From Elgaria multicarinata webbii (Eukaryota; Chordata; Lepidosauria; Squamata; Anguidae), in assembly GCF_023053635.1 (NCBI RefSeq), contig NC_086179.1, positions 4,664,001 through 4,728,000 of the forward strand: DNA of 64,000 nt. The letters are read 5' to 3'. Position 1 is the first letter of the stretch, and each line of letters begins with the position of its first letter. A model generated the notes under the pieces. The model did no database searches. It saw only the letters and a list, made by a program, of their open reading frames with translations, and was not told the origin of the DNA. Both the position numbers and the translations under genes were made by a program. Of the stretch, positions 51,151 through 61,611 are shown piece by piece.

Positions 51151-52113
51151 AGGCCACAGCTAGACCTAAGGTTTATCCTGGGATCATCCAGGGTTTGCCC
51201 CTGCCTGAGCACTGGATCCCCTGTGGGCCTTGCTAGACCTACCTGATAATCCGATGGGGAGTCGGGGCGAGGCCGCGCTGCAGCTAGCGTGCGTCGTCGC
51301 CCCTAGCTAGACGTAACACGCGACGGGGTAAGGGAAAGCCCCGTCGCGTCCTCCATTTTTTTTTTAACTTAAAGGGCTATGTGCGCAGGAGCGCACCAAT
51401 GGAAAAGTAAGTCATTTTTTTAAAAAAATAAAGGGTTCCCTGCTCCCCCTGCCCGTGATTCCCCCCAAAGTCTGATGCCCCCCTGCCCGCTCACTTGCCC
51501 GTCCTCGCCCCGCTCGCCATGCCCGTCCCCGCTCGCCACGCCCGTCTCCGCTCGCCGTGCCCTGGACCCGTTCTTCCCTCCACCGTCCGCCATGTCTGAT
51601 GCCCCCCCTGCCCACTCGCCATACCCACCCAATCACCTGCCTGCCATGTCCGATGCCCCCTCCGCGCGCCCCCGTCTGTGATCTCCCCCCCCCCGGCTCC
51701 GCTCTCCCCCCCATCTCTCCTGCCGTGTCTGCTCTTTCCCCCAGCCCCCATCTCCCCCCGTGATTCCCCCCCCACGGCCCGATGGGCACAGCGCTCCTAT
51801 GGAGTGCTGTGCCCAGTGCGTGGCTTCTCCCGGCTACTTGCGAGTAAGCGAGCAGCCGGGAAAAGCCATTGAAGTCACTCAGCCCAGGGCTGCGGAAAAG
51901 CCGGGCCATAAGCGGATCCGGTTATCCCAGGTCAAGGGAGGACGTAGCCCAGCCTGACCCCAGGATCCCCTGTGCGTCGTCTGGATGCACAGCAGGGAGC
52001 CCGGGCCTCACACCGAGCTAAGTCCTCGTCTAGCAACGGCCTGTGTGTCTCCTAAATGAACAGGTTTGACCCCTGGACTATCCAGGGATAAAACTTAGGT
52101 CTAGCTATGGCCA
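51151..52113. mobile_element. GGCC(A/G)YAGCTAGAC MITE split by a larger related GC-rich MITE
   Basis: The outer copy runs GGCCACAGCTAGACCTAAGG to CTTAGGTCTAGCTATGGCC. The insert (about 51225-52042) begins GGCCTTGCTAGACCTACCTG and ends GTCTAGCAACGGCC, with CpG-rich subterminal parts (GGGTAAGGGAAAGCCCCGTC) and a C-rich minisatellite-like middle (51425-51780). Confidence 0.7.
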
Positions 52114-52439
52114 TAGTGTTCATATGCTATACCAGAACAAAACAAAATACCACCAGTAGTGCATTGAGTTTATAAATGTATAATTTAAATTTTTATTTTT
52201 TTATATAGATTGAAAAATGACTCTCTCTCTCTCTCTCTTCTCTATACACAATTTTTAATATGTGAAATGTTTCCGTATAAAACACCAGCTTCAGTCACAA
52301 ACAAGAGTATGCTACAATTCCATTTATAACCTGAGCCAGAACCAATCAGGAACAGGCCAAAATTCAGGGAGGGAACATGGATTAACAATCACCACTTGGA
52401 TTCAACAGCCCATCAAGGCGCATTAATACACATCTTGGC
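52114..52439. other. AT-rich spacer before the L2
   Basis: A CT run at 52221-52238; otherwise unassigned. Confidence 0.5.
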
Positions 52440-55224
52440 TTGTTTCATCTCATCCTTTACATTGATATCTGATCTGGCATGTATAACCGAGACCTGGGTG
52501 GGTGAGCAGGGAGGAGTCAGTCTCTCCCAGCTATGCCCACCGGGGTACTTGGTTCAGCATCAGGGTAGACCTGAGGGCCGGGGAGGGGGGGTTGCTGTGG
52601 TCTGTAGGAATTCTATCTCCCTCTGCAGGCTCCCTGTCCATGTGACTACTGGTCTGGAGTGTTTGCACCTTGTGTTGGGTCAGCGGGACAGATTAGGGAT
52701 TCTGTTGGTGTACCGCCCACCCTGCTGCTCAACAGACTCCCTAGGTGAGCTGATGGAGGTGGTCTCGGCTGCAATGCTGAGACCCCCCAGACTGTTGGTT
52801 CTGGGGGATGTCAACATTCATGCCGAGGGTGCCTTATCCAGGGCGGCTCAGGATTTTATGGTCTCCATGACAACCATGGGACTGTCCCAACATGTCATCG
52901 GCCCAACACATGTAGCGGGGCACACTCTTGACCTGGTTTTCACAACTGGACACGGAGATGGTGATCTGGAAGTGGGGGACCTTACATCAGTCCCTTTGTC
53001 ATGGTCGGATCACTGCTTGCTGAGGTTTAGACTTACAGCAGCTTTTCCCCTCTGCAAGGGTGGGGGACCTATTAAGATGGTCCGCCCCCGGAGACTAATG
53101 GATCCGGATGGTTTCCAAAGGGCTCTGGGGAGTTTTCCGGCTGATAGGGCTGGCTCTCCTGTCGAAACCCTGGTTGATCTGTGGAATGCAGAAATGACCC
53201 GGGCAGTTGACAGGATTGCTCCCGAGCGCCCTCTCCTGAGTAGAGCTCGTACGGCTCCGTGGTATACCCCAGAGCTGAGAGCGATGAAACAAAATAGGAG
53301 AAGGCTTGAGGGCAGGTGGAGACGAACTCCTGGTGGATGCAATCAAATATTGGTAAGTGCCTATAGTAAGGCATATTCAGGGGCACTGAGGGCAGCAAAA
53401 AAACAATACTTTGCTGCCACTATTAAATCTTCAATTTGCCGCCCAGCGGAGCTTTTTAGAGTTGTCCGGGGGCTATTACATGCTGGTCCCAAGGACACGG
53501 TAGAATCATCTGAGGCCCGCTGTAATGAATTTGCTAGGCACTTCCAGAATAAAATCTTTTGCATCCGCCAGGACTTAGACTCCAGTGTTATAGCAGGTGA
53601 ATCTAGTGAGGTGTCCAGAGTACAGTCTTGTCCTGTAATCTTGGATGAGTTTCAGTTGGTACAGCTCGAGGATGTGGACAAGGTGCTTGGACAGGTCCGC
53701 GCAACCACCTCTGTACTGGATCCTTGCCCCTCTTGGCTAATAAAAGCTAGTAGGGATGGAACAGCCGGCTGGGCCAAGGAGGGGATTAATGCCTCTCTAC
53801 GAGAGGGAGTGGTCCCAGACCGTCTGAAAGAGGCGGTAGTGAGACCACTCCTGAAGAAAACTTCCTTGGACCCGGAAAATCTTAGTAACTACAGGCCGGT
53901 AGCAAATGTTCCATTCCTGGGCAAGGTCCTTGAGCGGGAGGTGACGGGCCAGCTCCAGACACTCTTGGATGAGACTGATTATCTGGATCCATTTCAGTCG
54001 GGTTTCAGGCCCGGCTTTGGCATGGAAACAGCCTTGGTCGCCCTGTATGATGACCTATGTCGGGAGAAGGACAGGGGGAGTGTGACTTTGTTGATTCTCC
54101 TTGATCTCTCAGCGGCTTTCGATACCATCGACCATGGTATCCTTCTGGAACGTCTGGCTGAGTTGGGAGTGGGGGGCACTGCATTGCAGTGGTTCCGCTC
54201 CTACTTAGCAGGACGGCTCCAGAAGGTGGTGCTTGGGGGACATTGCTCGGCCCCGTGGACTCTTCAGTATGGAGTTCCGCAGGGATCGGTCTTGTCCCCC
54301 ATGCTGTTTAACATGTACATGAAACCGTTGGGTGCGGTCATCCGGAGTTTTGGAGTGCGCTGTCATCAGTACGCTGATGACACGCAGCTCTACTGCTCCT
54401 TTTCATCCTCATCAGGTGTGGCTGTGGATGTGCTGAACCGGTGCTTGGCTGCGACAATGGACTGGATGAGGGCTAATAAACTGAGGCTCAATCCAGACAA
54501 GACTGAGATGCTGCTGGTGGGTGGTTCCTCTGATCGGATGGGGGGTGTTCAACCGGTTCTGGATGGGGTTGCACTCCCCCTGAAGGAGCAGGTTCGTAGC
54601 TTGGGGGTTCTCCTAGAACCATCTTTGTCACTTGAGGCTCAGGTGGCCTCGGTGGCACGGAGTGCTTTCTACCAACTTCAGTTGGTGGCCCAGCTACACC
54701 CCTATCTGGACAGGGATAACCTAGCTTCAGTTGTCCATACTCTGGTAACTTCCAAATTAGATTACTGCAATGCCCTCTACATGGGGCTGCCTTTGAAGAC
54801 GGTCCGGAAGCTGCAGCTTGTGCAAAATGCGGCTGCCAGATTGATAGCTGGAACAGGGAGGTTTGAGCATGTAACACCGATTCTGGCCCGCTTGCATTGG
54901 CTGCCTATATGCTTCCGAGCCCAATTCAAGGTGCTGGTCTTAACCTATAAAGCCCTACATGGCTTGGGACCACAATACCTGATGGAACGCCTCTCCCGAC
55001 ATGAACCTACCCGTACACTGCGCTCAACATCTAAGGTCCTCCTCCGAGTGCCTACTCCAAGGGAAGCTCGGAGGATGGCAACAAGGGAGAGGGCCTTTTC
55101 AGTGGTAGCCCCCCGACTGTGGAATGATCTCCCCGATGAGGCTCGCCTGGCGCCAACATTGTTATCTTTTCGGCGACAGGTCAAGACTTTTCTCTTCTCC
55201 CAGGCATTTTTAACAGCATTTTAA
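52396..55224 (+). CDS. L2-clade LINE ORF2: endonuclease and reverse transcriptase, 942 codons uninterrupted
   Basis: Encodes an APE-type endonuclease followed by a reverse transcriptase. Endonuclease motifs: ITETW (about residue 31-35), LGDVNIHAEG (about 136) and SDHCLLRF (about 203). RT motifs: NYRPVANVPFLGKVLE, FRPGFGMETALVALYDDL, LDLSAAFDTIDHGILLERL, YGVPQGSVLSPMLFN and the catalytic YADD of [11 protein letters not shown]. The C-terminal part (LDYCNALYMGLPL ... [20 protein letters not shown]) recurs in many fragments here. The first 25 or so residues do not look like the normal endonuclease start (the N-terminal catalytic Asn motif is missing), so the copy is 5'-truncated and the frame begins in flanking DNA. 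No stop or frameshift in 2.8 kb implies a young insertion. Confidence 0.9.
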   Translation: MDSTAHQGALIHILACFISSFTLISDLACITETWVGEQGGVSLSQLCPPGYLVQHQGRPEGRGGGVAVVCRNSISLCRLPVHVTTGLECLHLVLGQRDRLGILLVYRPPCCSTDSLGELMEVVSAAMLRPPRLLVLGDVNIHAEGALSRAAQDFMVSMTTMGLSQHVIGPTHVAGHTLDLVFTTGHGDGDLEVGDLTSVPLSWSDHCLLRFRLTAAFPLCKGGGPIKMVRPRRLMDPDGFQRALGSFPADRAGSPVETLVDLWNAEMTRAVDRIAPERPLLSRARTAPWYTPELRAMKQNRRRLEGRWRRTPGGCNQILVSAYSKAYSGALRAAKKQYFAATIKSSICRPAELFRVVRGLLHAGPKDTVESSEARCNEFARHFQNKIFCIRQDLDSSVIAGESSEVSRVQSCPVILDEFQLVQLEDVDKVLGQVRATTSVLDPCPSWLIKASRDGTAGWAKEGINASLREGVVPDRLKEAVVRPLLKKTSLDPENLSNYRPVANVPFLGKVLEREVTGQLQTLLDETDYLDPFQSGFRPGFGMETALVALYDDLCREKDRGSVTLLILLDLSAAFDTIDHGILLERLAELGVGGTALQWFRSYLAGRLQKVVLGGHCSAPWTLQYGVPQGSVLSPMLFNMYMKPLGAVIRSFGVRCHQYADDTQLYCSFSSSSGVAVDVLNRCLAATMDWMRANKLRLNPDKTEMLLVGGSSDRMGGVQPVLDGVALPLKEQVRSLGVLLEPSLSLEAQVASVARSAFYQLQLVAQLHPYLDRDNLASVVHTLVTSKLDYCNALYMGLPLKTVRKLQLVQNAAARLIAGTGRFEHVTPILARLHWLPICFRAQFKVLVLTYKALHGLGPQYLMERLSRHEPTRTLRSTSKVLLRVPTPREARRMATRERAFSVVAPRLWNDLPDEARLAPTLLSFRRQVKTFLFSQAFLTAF

Positions 55225-55437
55225 CAGCATTTAACAACGTTAAGTTTGTTTTTAATGGACCCCACAATTGTTGTTTTTAAATGGATACTGTTGTTTTTAT
55301 GTGTGTGTGTGTGTGTGTGTTTTTAAATTGTATACTTTTAATGTTTACTATTTTTAAATGTTGTAAACCGCCCAGAGAGCTTCGGCTGTGGGGCGGTATA
55401 TAAATGTAAATAAATAAATAAATAAATAAATAAATAT
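52440..55437 (+). mobile_element. L2-clade LINE, near full-length body with 3' UTR and TAAA tail
   Basis: Body of the LINE that carries the 942-codon frame. The 3' UTR holds a short TG run (55295-55321) and ends in the family hallmark GTAAACCGCCCAGAGAGCTT and GGGGCGGTATATAAATG, followed by (TAAA)n up to about 55437. The same 3' hallmark marks the other L2 copies in this window. The 5' boundary is approximate. Confidence 0.88.
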
Positions 55438-55734
55438 CAGGTTTCAGCTAGCAATAAACATTGGCTGTAGTTAGACCGCGACGGAGGGGTGAAAATGTCG
55501 CAATGGTTTTATCACAAGATCCCTCCTAAGTTTAAACACGGCACATGATGACCTCAGAGAGAGAAGCATCACGCCCGCCATTTTTTAAAGTAAGGATTCT
55601 TTTTTAAAAAATAATAATTTCCCTGCTAACAGTTTCTCATATATCATATTGCACAGATGCTGGATTATATATGTCATGGAACTAGAAGGATATTACAGTA
55701 TCCTGTTACAGTATACCTCTCCTCATATGTACTG

Positions 55735-55900
55735 TTATTTTAAATGGATACCGTTGTTTTTATACTGTTGTTTTTACGTTTTTGATGGTTTTAAATTTTG
55801 TATACTTTTTAATGTTCAGTTTTTAACTTTTGTAAACCACCCAGAGAGCTTCGGCTATGGGGCGGTATATCAATGTAATAAATAAATAAATAAATAAAGA
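55735..55900 (+). mobile_element. L2 3' UTR fragment
   Basis: TGTAAACCACCCAGAGAGCT, GGGGCGGTATATCAATG and a (TAAA)n tail. Confidence 0.85.
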
Positions 55901-56505
55901 TCAGTATGGTATTTGACTGAATAGTTATATTGTATGATCTTATTATACAGATCATGTTTGTTTGTTTATTTCGGTCATAGACCAACACAGCAGAAAACAT
56001 CATCACAATAATATTAAAAACCCCAACATACAATAAAATACATACATAAAATACAAAAAACACGGCAGTCTCAGCTTAAAGGTACAATAAAATTCTTCAA
56101 CATCATGGATTTTTGTACTTATTTTGATGTGACTGTGTGAGATTTGATGATGGATTTATTTATTTATTGTACAAGTCACTTCTAGGTTTCTTTAACACCA
56201 ATCTAAAAAGTGAAAATGAAAAACTAAAGGAAGACTACTGGAAAACCAGATGCACTTGTGTGTCGCCTGTATCTTTTGTCGACCTCCACGGCAATGCCTT
56301 TGATTAAAATAAAAATAAAGAAATAGCCAGAACCATCTACTAACGCAACTCGTGAGAATGTCTGCACACACACACACACCACTTCAATCAAAAACCCAAA
56401 GCAGGTTAATAGCACAATCTAGCCTCCCCACCCACCGACCCACCCTCTCTCTCTCTCTCTCTCTTTTGCACAAACAAAATCTCCATTTGAAGACACAAAA
56501 TCCTC
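55901..56505. other. No recognised gene
   Basis: AT-rich DNA; 55950-56090 (TTTATTTCGGTCATAGACCA) looks like an old minus-strand repeat tail; AC and CT runs at 56367-56380 and 56443-56464. Confidence 0.45.
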
Positions 56506-56668
56506 CTCCTCCCTCCCAATCCCCTTTCCTTTTGTGTCATGTCTTTTAGATTGTAAGCCTGTGGGCAGGGACTGTCAAGAAATACTTTTGTAAGCCGCCA
56601 TGAGAGCCTTTTTTGGCTGAATGGCGGCATAAAAATCCTTAAATAAATAAATAATAAATAAATAAAAT
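56506..56668 (+). mobile_element. LINE/SINE 3' end, second copy of the 21040 family
   Basis: TTTTGTGTCATGTCTTTTAG, GCCTGTGGGCAGGGACTGTC and an AAATAAATA tail; nearly identical to 21040-21205. Confidence 0.8.
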
Positions 56669-56680
56669 CTCTCTTTTTCT

Positions 56681-56825
56681 TTGGCCACAGCTAGACCTAA
56701 GCTTTGCCCTGGGATCATCCAGGGTTCGCCCCTGCCTGCGCACTGGATCCCCTGCGTGTCACCCAAATGAACAGGTTTGACCCCTGGACGATCCAGGGAT
56801 AAACCTTTTTTCCTAGCTAATGGCC
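56681..56825. mobile_element. Palindromic MITE (GGCCACAGCTAGAC family)
   Basis: GGCCACAGCTAGACCTAAGC to CTAGCTAATGGCC, 145 bp, with GCGTGTCACCCAAATGAACA inside. Confidence 0.85.
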
Positions 56826-57109
56826 CCAAGCCTCAAAACAAAAAAAACCCATCAAACAACAAAACCCCGTCGCGGTTTTGAACGGGTGGCAACTCCCTGC
56901 ATCGCTAAGCCTCTTTCTATCCCTCTTACTTTATTTTAAATTATTTCCAACCCCCCCCCCTCTTTTTGTGTGTGCTTTCTTTCTTGCAATCGTGGCGCCT
57001 CGTGGCGAATCCTTTCTTTGGCAGAGCGCACAAATCCCTCCTGCTACGCATTGAGCGCATTGCAAAAATAAAATAAAATATTTATTTATTTATTTATTTA
57101 TTTAAAAAA
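56826..57109. other. Unassigned with (TTTA)n
   Basis: C run at 56951-56960 and a TTTA/TAAA run at 57067-57105. Confidence 0.5.
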
Positions 57110-58049
57110 AAATTGCACATCCTCCTGGCTCTGCAGGAAGTTCAACTGTCCTGGAGCCAGCGGAGGACCGGAGCCTTTCCGGGTCAGTTTTCACTTTCTT
57201 TCTGTCTCTCTCTCTCTCTCGTCCTGTTCTCTCTCTGGCGTCTCCACGTTCCCTTCCCTCGGTTTGCAGCAAAGCGCCGTTTTCACTTCCTGGGGTCGGC
57301 GGATGAGTGGTTCGCCTCCCACCTACCCCAAAGGAGACTTGAGCAGACGGACATGTTTCTCTTTTTCTGGGGCGCCTAACAGGGTCCCCTTTGCCCCTCT
57401 TTTTGGGGGCGATGCGGATCCCCCCCCAACCCTCTCCTCGGCTTAGACAACTGAAGGCGAGGATGAGGCCATCTTAAAAGGCTGCGATCCCGTTGGCATC
57501 AGGGGTTTTATATTTCCCCCCCTCCTCCTCTTCATCTTTGCTTTCTTTCTTTCTCTTGGATCTCGCAAGAATCAGCATTTGGGAACTGAATCACAAAAAG
57601 AAAAAAGGGGTGGAAAAGAACACACACACACCCCAAAAAAAGTTGCCTTGCAGGTTTCCTTCTCTTCTTGCGTTTTTATCCCAGAAGATTCGAATTGATT
57701 CTTCTGCCTTTTTCTTTCTTTTCATTTTTTTGTGTATTTTTTGGCGATCTCTTGCATTTTTGTTGCCGTTGAAATTATTGGAGACCCTTCTCTCAAAACC
57801 CAAAGCTTGGAGTGGAAGGGGTGGGGGAAATATATCTGTAGGAATAGCAAACCTGAGGGTTGCTGCGTTCTCACGTGACGTGAAGGAACGCGGGTTGGCT
57901 TCGGATCTTAGCGAAAGGCCAGGACGGGCCGGGGGGGTAAGCAAAAAACAAGCAGCGGCAGTTTTATGGTGTTTGGGGTATTTTTTTTTTAAAAGAAGAA
58001 GAAGAAGTGGATCCGAAGGAGAGGGCGAAATCTCGCTGGCGCTTCGACC
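57110..58049 (+). promoter_or_regulatory. GC-rich, pyrimidine-rich promoter/5' UTR region of a plus-strand gene
   Basis: Unique, non-repetitive sequence with raised GC and CpG (notably about 57240-57460 and 57830-57935) directly before a short candidate first coding exon. It contains CT-rich runs near 57195-57235. The open frame through 57493-58086 looks incidental because it has no family resemblance and biased low-complexity composition. I read the region as promoter and 5' UTR. The placement agrees with a divergent neighbour of ASB13, but the starts are about 10 kb apart, so this is not a classic shared bidirectional promoter. Confidence 0.5.
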
Positions 58050-58097
58050 ATGGAAGAGCACCGGAGCAAGTGCCAGAGGATTTTGACACCTGTTACG
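58050..58097 (+). CDS. Candidate first coding exon of a gene divergent from ASB13
   Basis: An ATG in context CGACCATGG begins a short frame encoding MEEHRSKCQRILTPVT up to the donor, which reads ACGG then GTGAGTGT (phase 1). The exon ends a CpG-rich region, as first exons do. In human the gene divergent from ASB13 on chromosome 10 is TASOR2 (FAM208B). I could not recall its N-terminus well enough to confirm a match, so no symbol is given. A second candidate exon at 63166-63243 has the matching phase. It could also be a chance ATG in a 5' UTR exon. Confidence 0.4.
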
Positions 58098-60120
58098 GGT
58101 GAGTGTGGACGCGGAGACGGGAGGACACGTGTCGGCCGATCGGGTTAAGTGGACGAGTGCGGCTCTCCTTCGCAACCGTGCCGTGTTTTCTCGGGAGTAA
58201 GCCCCCATTGCAGTCGATGGGGTTTATTCCTAGGTCCTGGGAGCGTCGTCTTCGTTGCAAGCTCGGGCAGCGTGCGCGGAGCTCGTGGGAACCCAGCGCC
58301 GCCGTCTTCTACTCGGGAGTAAGATCTGGGTAGGGTCGCAAAGCTGTCCTCCTGTTGGGTGCTGGTGGAGGATGGGATGGGAGATCAAGGAAGGATAGAG
58401 GAAGAGCCATCCGTTGGGAAGCTCTCCTGCGCTAAAGCCCCGCGGGGTGTGTGAAAGGCAGCTGCGCAGGAGCATTGCCGTGGAATGGATGAGAAAGAGG
58501 ATGCCAACCCTGCGGGAAGTGCTCCTGCGCAAAAAGCGCAAGTGGAATGAATGGGACCTGCTCCCATTCATTCCGATGGATTACCCCCTTCGGTGATCGT
58601 TGTCTGGTTGCGTTCGGGGAACGAAAAGGAACCGTGGGCGGTTGGTGGATCCGTTCCGAGTTGTGCCTACGTCACAAATCGGTTCTGAGAAGGGCAAGGA
58701 ACGTGGTTGACACACGGCCCCGATCCTCTAGGGCAGCGCTTCTTCGGAAGTGAAGCCCCACCTGGCCTCGGGGCTTACTCCCGTGTAAGCCTTTGAGAGG
58801 GGGACAGCCTTAAAATCGTTCCGAGGGTGTTTGGGTGTTTGGGTTTTCTCCAGACGTTTCCACCGCGATCCTGTGCATGATTACTCAAAAGTAAGTCCCA
58901 CGTGCTGTCCAAGGGGGGCTTACTCTGGAGAAAGTATATTTAGGATTGATTGACATTGTCATGTTTGTGTATGAGAGAGAGAGAATCCACAAAACAACCT
59001 ATCCTAGCTGCACAACCCAAAATCCAATACCTTAAACCTGCAATCCTGTATGTACTTACTTGGGAGTAAACCCCATGCAACCTAATGGGACTTACATATG
59101 AGTAAAGCCTGCATAAAGATCCAGCTTCAAATAAAACTGGTGACCAGGTTTCCATGAATTTTGAGAGTGGCATCTAGTGCCTGCTTGCTTGGAAATAAAT
59201 CCCACTGTTCCATGACCCCTGCTCCTGAGTAAGTCTGCCATGGATTGCAGAACTTGGTCCTTCATTTTATAGTTTTAAAAAGCATTTTACGATTTTGCTG
59301 TTTCTATGCAGCCTTTGGGTAGCTGGCATCAGGGATTTGCTCAAGATCCAGTATTCCTAAAAGTTGCCCCTGCATCAATAATTTGGCAAAAGCCCTAAAT
59401 GAGAGTAGGCGTTCTTTTTGCAGTTTTAGATTTTTGAGATATGTCTCTGGACAAATGATAGCTTTTTGGTGTGTTTCCTTCACTCATCTTCCTCTCTCCT
59501 TTACTAGGAAACTTATCAGTAAGGGCATAAGAGGAAGAGAATGTAAAATGACAGGTTTTTTAAAAAGTATCAACCGAAACTACAAAAATACCTTTATAAA
59601 AAGTCTTAATTGAAGGGTAGATATTTTTTCTTGGTGTTTTAAATCAAGTCCCATTTTATAATTCTTATTTTTCCTGAACAAGCATGAGTTGCTATTATAC
59701 AGTTTTTAAATTATTTTACACAATGTATACAACTCCAGAGCATAATCAAAGCCTTTGGATATATATCCTACATGCCTTTATAATCATACAGAGCAGTCCT
59801 ATATATGTCTACTCAGATGTCAGCCCCATTGCATTCAGGGCTTACTCCCAGGAACTTTGAATAGGATTGCAGCTTTAGAGAAAAGACTTTGTACACAATG
59901 CAAGAATATTAAGAAAGTTCTGAGTAAACATACATAAAACATGAGATCCTTCATATAGGCTCAGTGGATGAGTTACCCTGATGAGATACAGGATAGCATT
60001 TTCTGGATCCTAGACCTGTGTCTCTTGAGTCTTCTAGAGAGTCCTTTAAATAAATATAACAGAAGACTGTGCCATTAACGCAGCAATCTACAGTGACCTG
60101 GGAGTAAAACCTGTTGAACT
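58098..60120 (+). other. Probable intron of the divergent gene, with a recurrent 'AGTAAG' motif
   Basis: No coding signal. Decayed blocks like GGAGTAAACCCCATGCAACC and GCTTACTCCCAGGAACTT recur at about 58190, 58770, 58870, 59040, 59190 and 59795, often next to GGATTGCAG or GATCCTGTGCATG. Confidence 0.5.
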
Positions 60121-60124
60121 CAAT

Positions 60125-60930
60125 GGTGGTTCATCCGCCCGGCTAAATGATGTTCAGCTTGATGTGCAGGGGGTTGCACTCCCCCTAAAGGATCAGATTT
60201 GTAGTTTTGGGGTGCTCTTGGATCCGGCATTGTCGCTAGAGGCAAAAGTGGACTCAGTGGCACAGACCACCTTTCATCAGCTTAGGCACTTTATCTGGAC
60301 AGAGTTATCCTAGTTACAGTTATCCATGCTCTGGTAACCTCTCATCTGGATTACTGCAATGTGTTATACATGGGCTGCCTTTGTAATTGGTCTGGAAACT
60401 TCAGCTGGCTCAAAATAGGGCCGTGAGATTGTTAACAGGAAATTCCCAGTACTTTTCCATCTGGTGTGGCTGCCAGTCCATTTCCAGGCCCAATTCAAAG
60501 GTCTGGTATAACATTCAAAGCCCTAAATAGGTTCAGACCAGGCTACCTGAAGCATCATCTCCGCCCGCGTATATCTGCCCAGACCTTCAGATGGGCTTCA
60601 GCAGTTCTTGTCCGACAGCCCCCGCCAAAGGAAGTGAAGTGAAGTGAAGTGAAGTGAAGGCTCCCAGAGAGCCTTGCCTTGTGCTTTTTTCCAGACCAAG
60701 TGAAGACTTTATTTTCCCAGGCATTTTAGTGTTTCCGTTTCGGTGGTTTTAAATCTGGGACTGGATTTTCAATCTTTGCATTGCTGTTAGCTTTGTTTTT
60801 ATTTTACAATGTAGTTTTACACTTTTATCATATTTTATCATATTGCATTTGATGGTTTTAATTGTTGTGAACTGCCCAGAAAGCTTCAGCTACCGGGCGG
60901 CATGGAAAAGTAATAAATCATAAATAAATG
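60125..60930 (+). mobile_element. Old L2-clade LINE
   Basis: TGCAGGGGGTTGCACTCCCC (VALPLK), GGGGTGCTCTTGGATCCGGC, TCATCTGGATTACTGCAATG (LDYCN) and GAACTGCCCAGAAAGCTTCA with an AATAAAT tail. Contains a (GTGAA)n run at 60636-60658. Confidence 0.85.
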
Positions 60931-61611
60931 AGACTTAGTTCAAGACATAGGATTGCACTGTAATAGTACTTAAGCGCACGTTGGATTTTTTTTCACCATG
61001 TTTTTTTTTTATGTAGGAAAAAAGCAATCTTTTAACTTGGTGAGTTTGACAGATGGTCATGATTCAGTGTATGAGATTAGGTTGTAACTTGCTTGTATTA
61101 AATACAGATTTCCTTTTCAACCAGATGATTTTTAAAATTGATTTCAAAGAAGGAGAAGAAATAATTAAGAAATGCTTTGCCTTCTGTCCATCCGTGGTGA
61201 ATTGTAATGAATTCCAGTTGATTTCTAATCCTAATTAAAGATGCTTGTTCTTACCCTACTGGCCTGGATCCTGTATGCGTTGCCTCCTCCATTTTGTGAC
61301 ACCTCCCCTGCCCTGCAAACACATCAAATATCAGTGCCCAAATCCTGCATATTCCACCTTTAAGATTTTAAAAGAACACGTAACAGGCCTTTCTTAGTTA
61401 TTCCACCTTCCCAGGTGAACTCCCTTCTTAGGAACCATTAAAGATGTTGTTACTCACAAGTAAGTCCAATGGAATTCAGTGGGTCATACTCCCAAGTATG
61501 GGTGCAAAAGTTTCCAGCCTGTTGAATCTTATGGTTTCTGGATTTTAATTACAGCATGGCTCTTACTGGTTCCTTCCACACACCCCTTTCCATCTCTGTG
61601 TTTATGGTTTG
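60931..61611. other. Intronic DNA, no supported exon
   Basis: A frame at 61053-61238 has no family resemblance. Copies of the recurrent TAAGTCCAATGGAATTCAGT motif lie near 61460. Confidence 0.45.

Noticed and set aside
51412-51909. 165-codon minus frame rich in Gly/Arg
   Set aside because: Low-complexity C-rich middle of a MITE; several overlapping frames are open for compositional reasons.
57493-58208. 197-codon plus and 205-codon minus frames
   Set aside because: No domain; poly-Phe/Ser/Lys composition in a 5' UTR-like region. The short ATG exon at 58050 in another frame is better supported by its donor.
61053-61238. 61-codon frame LVLNTDFLFNQMIFKIDFKE
   Set aside because: No family, no convincing splice sites on both sides; probably intronic.
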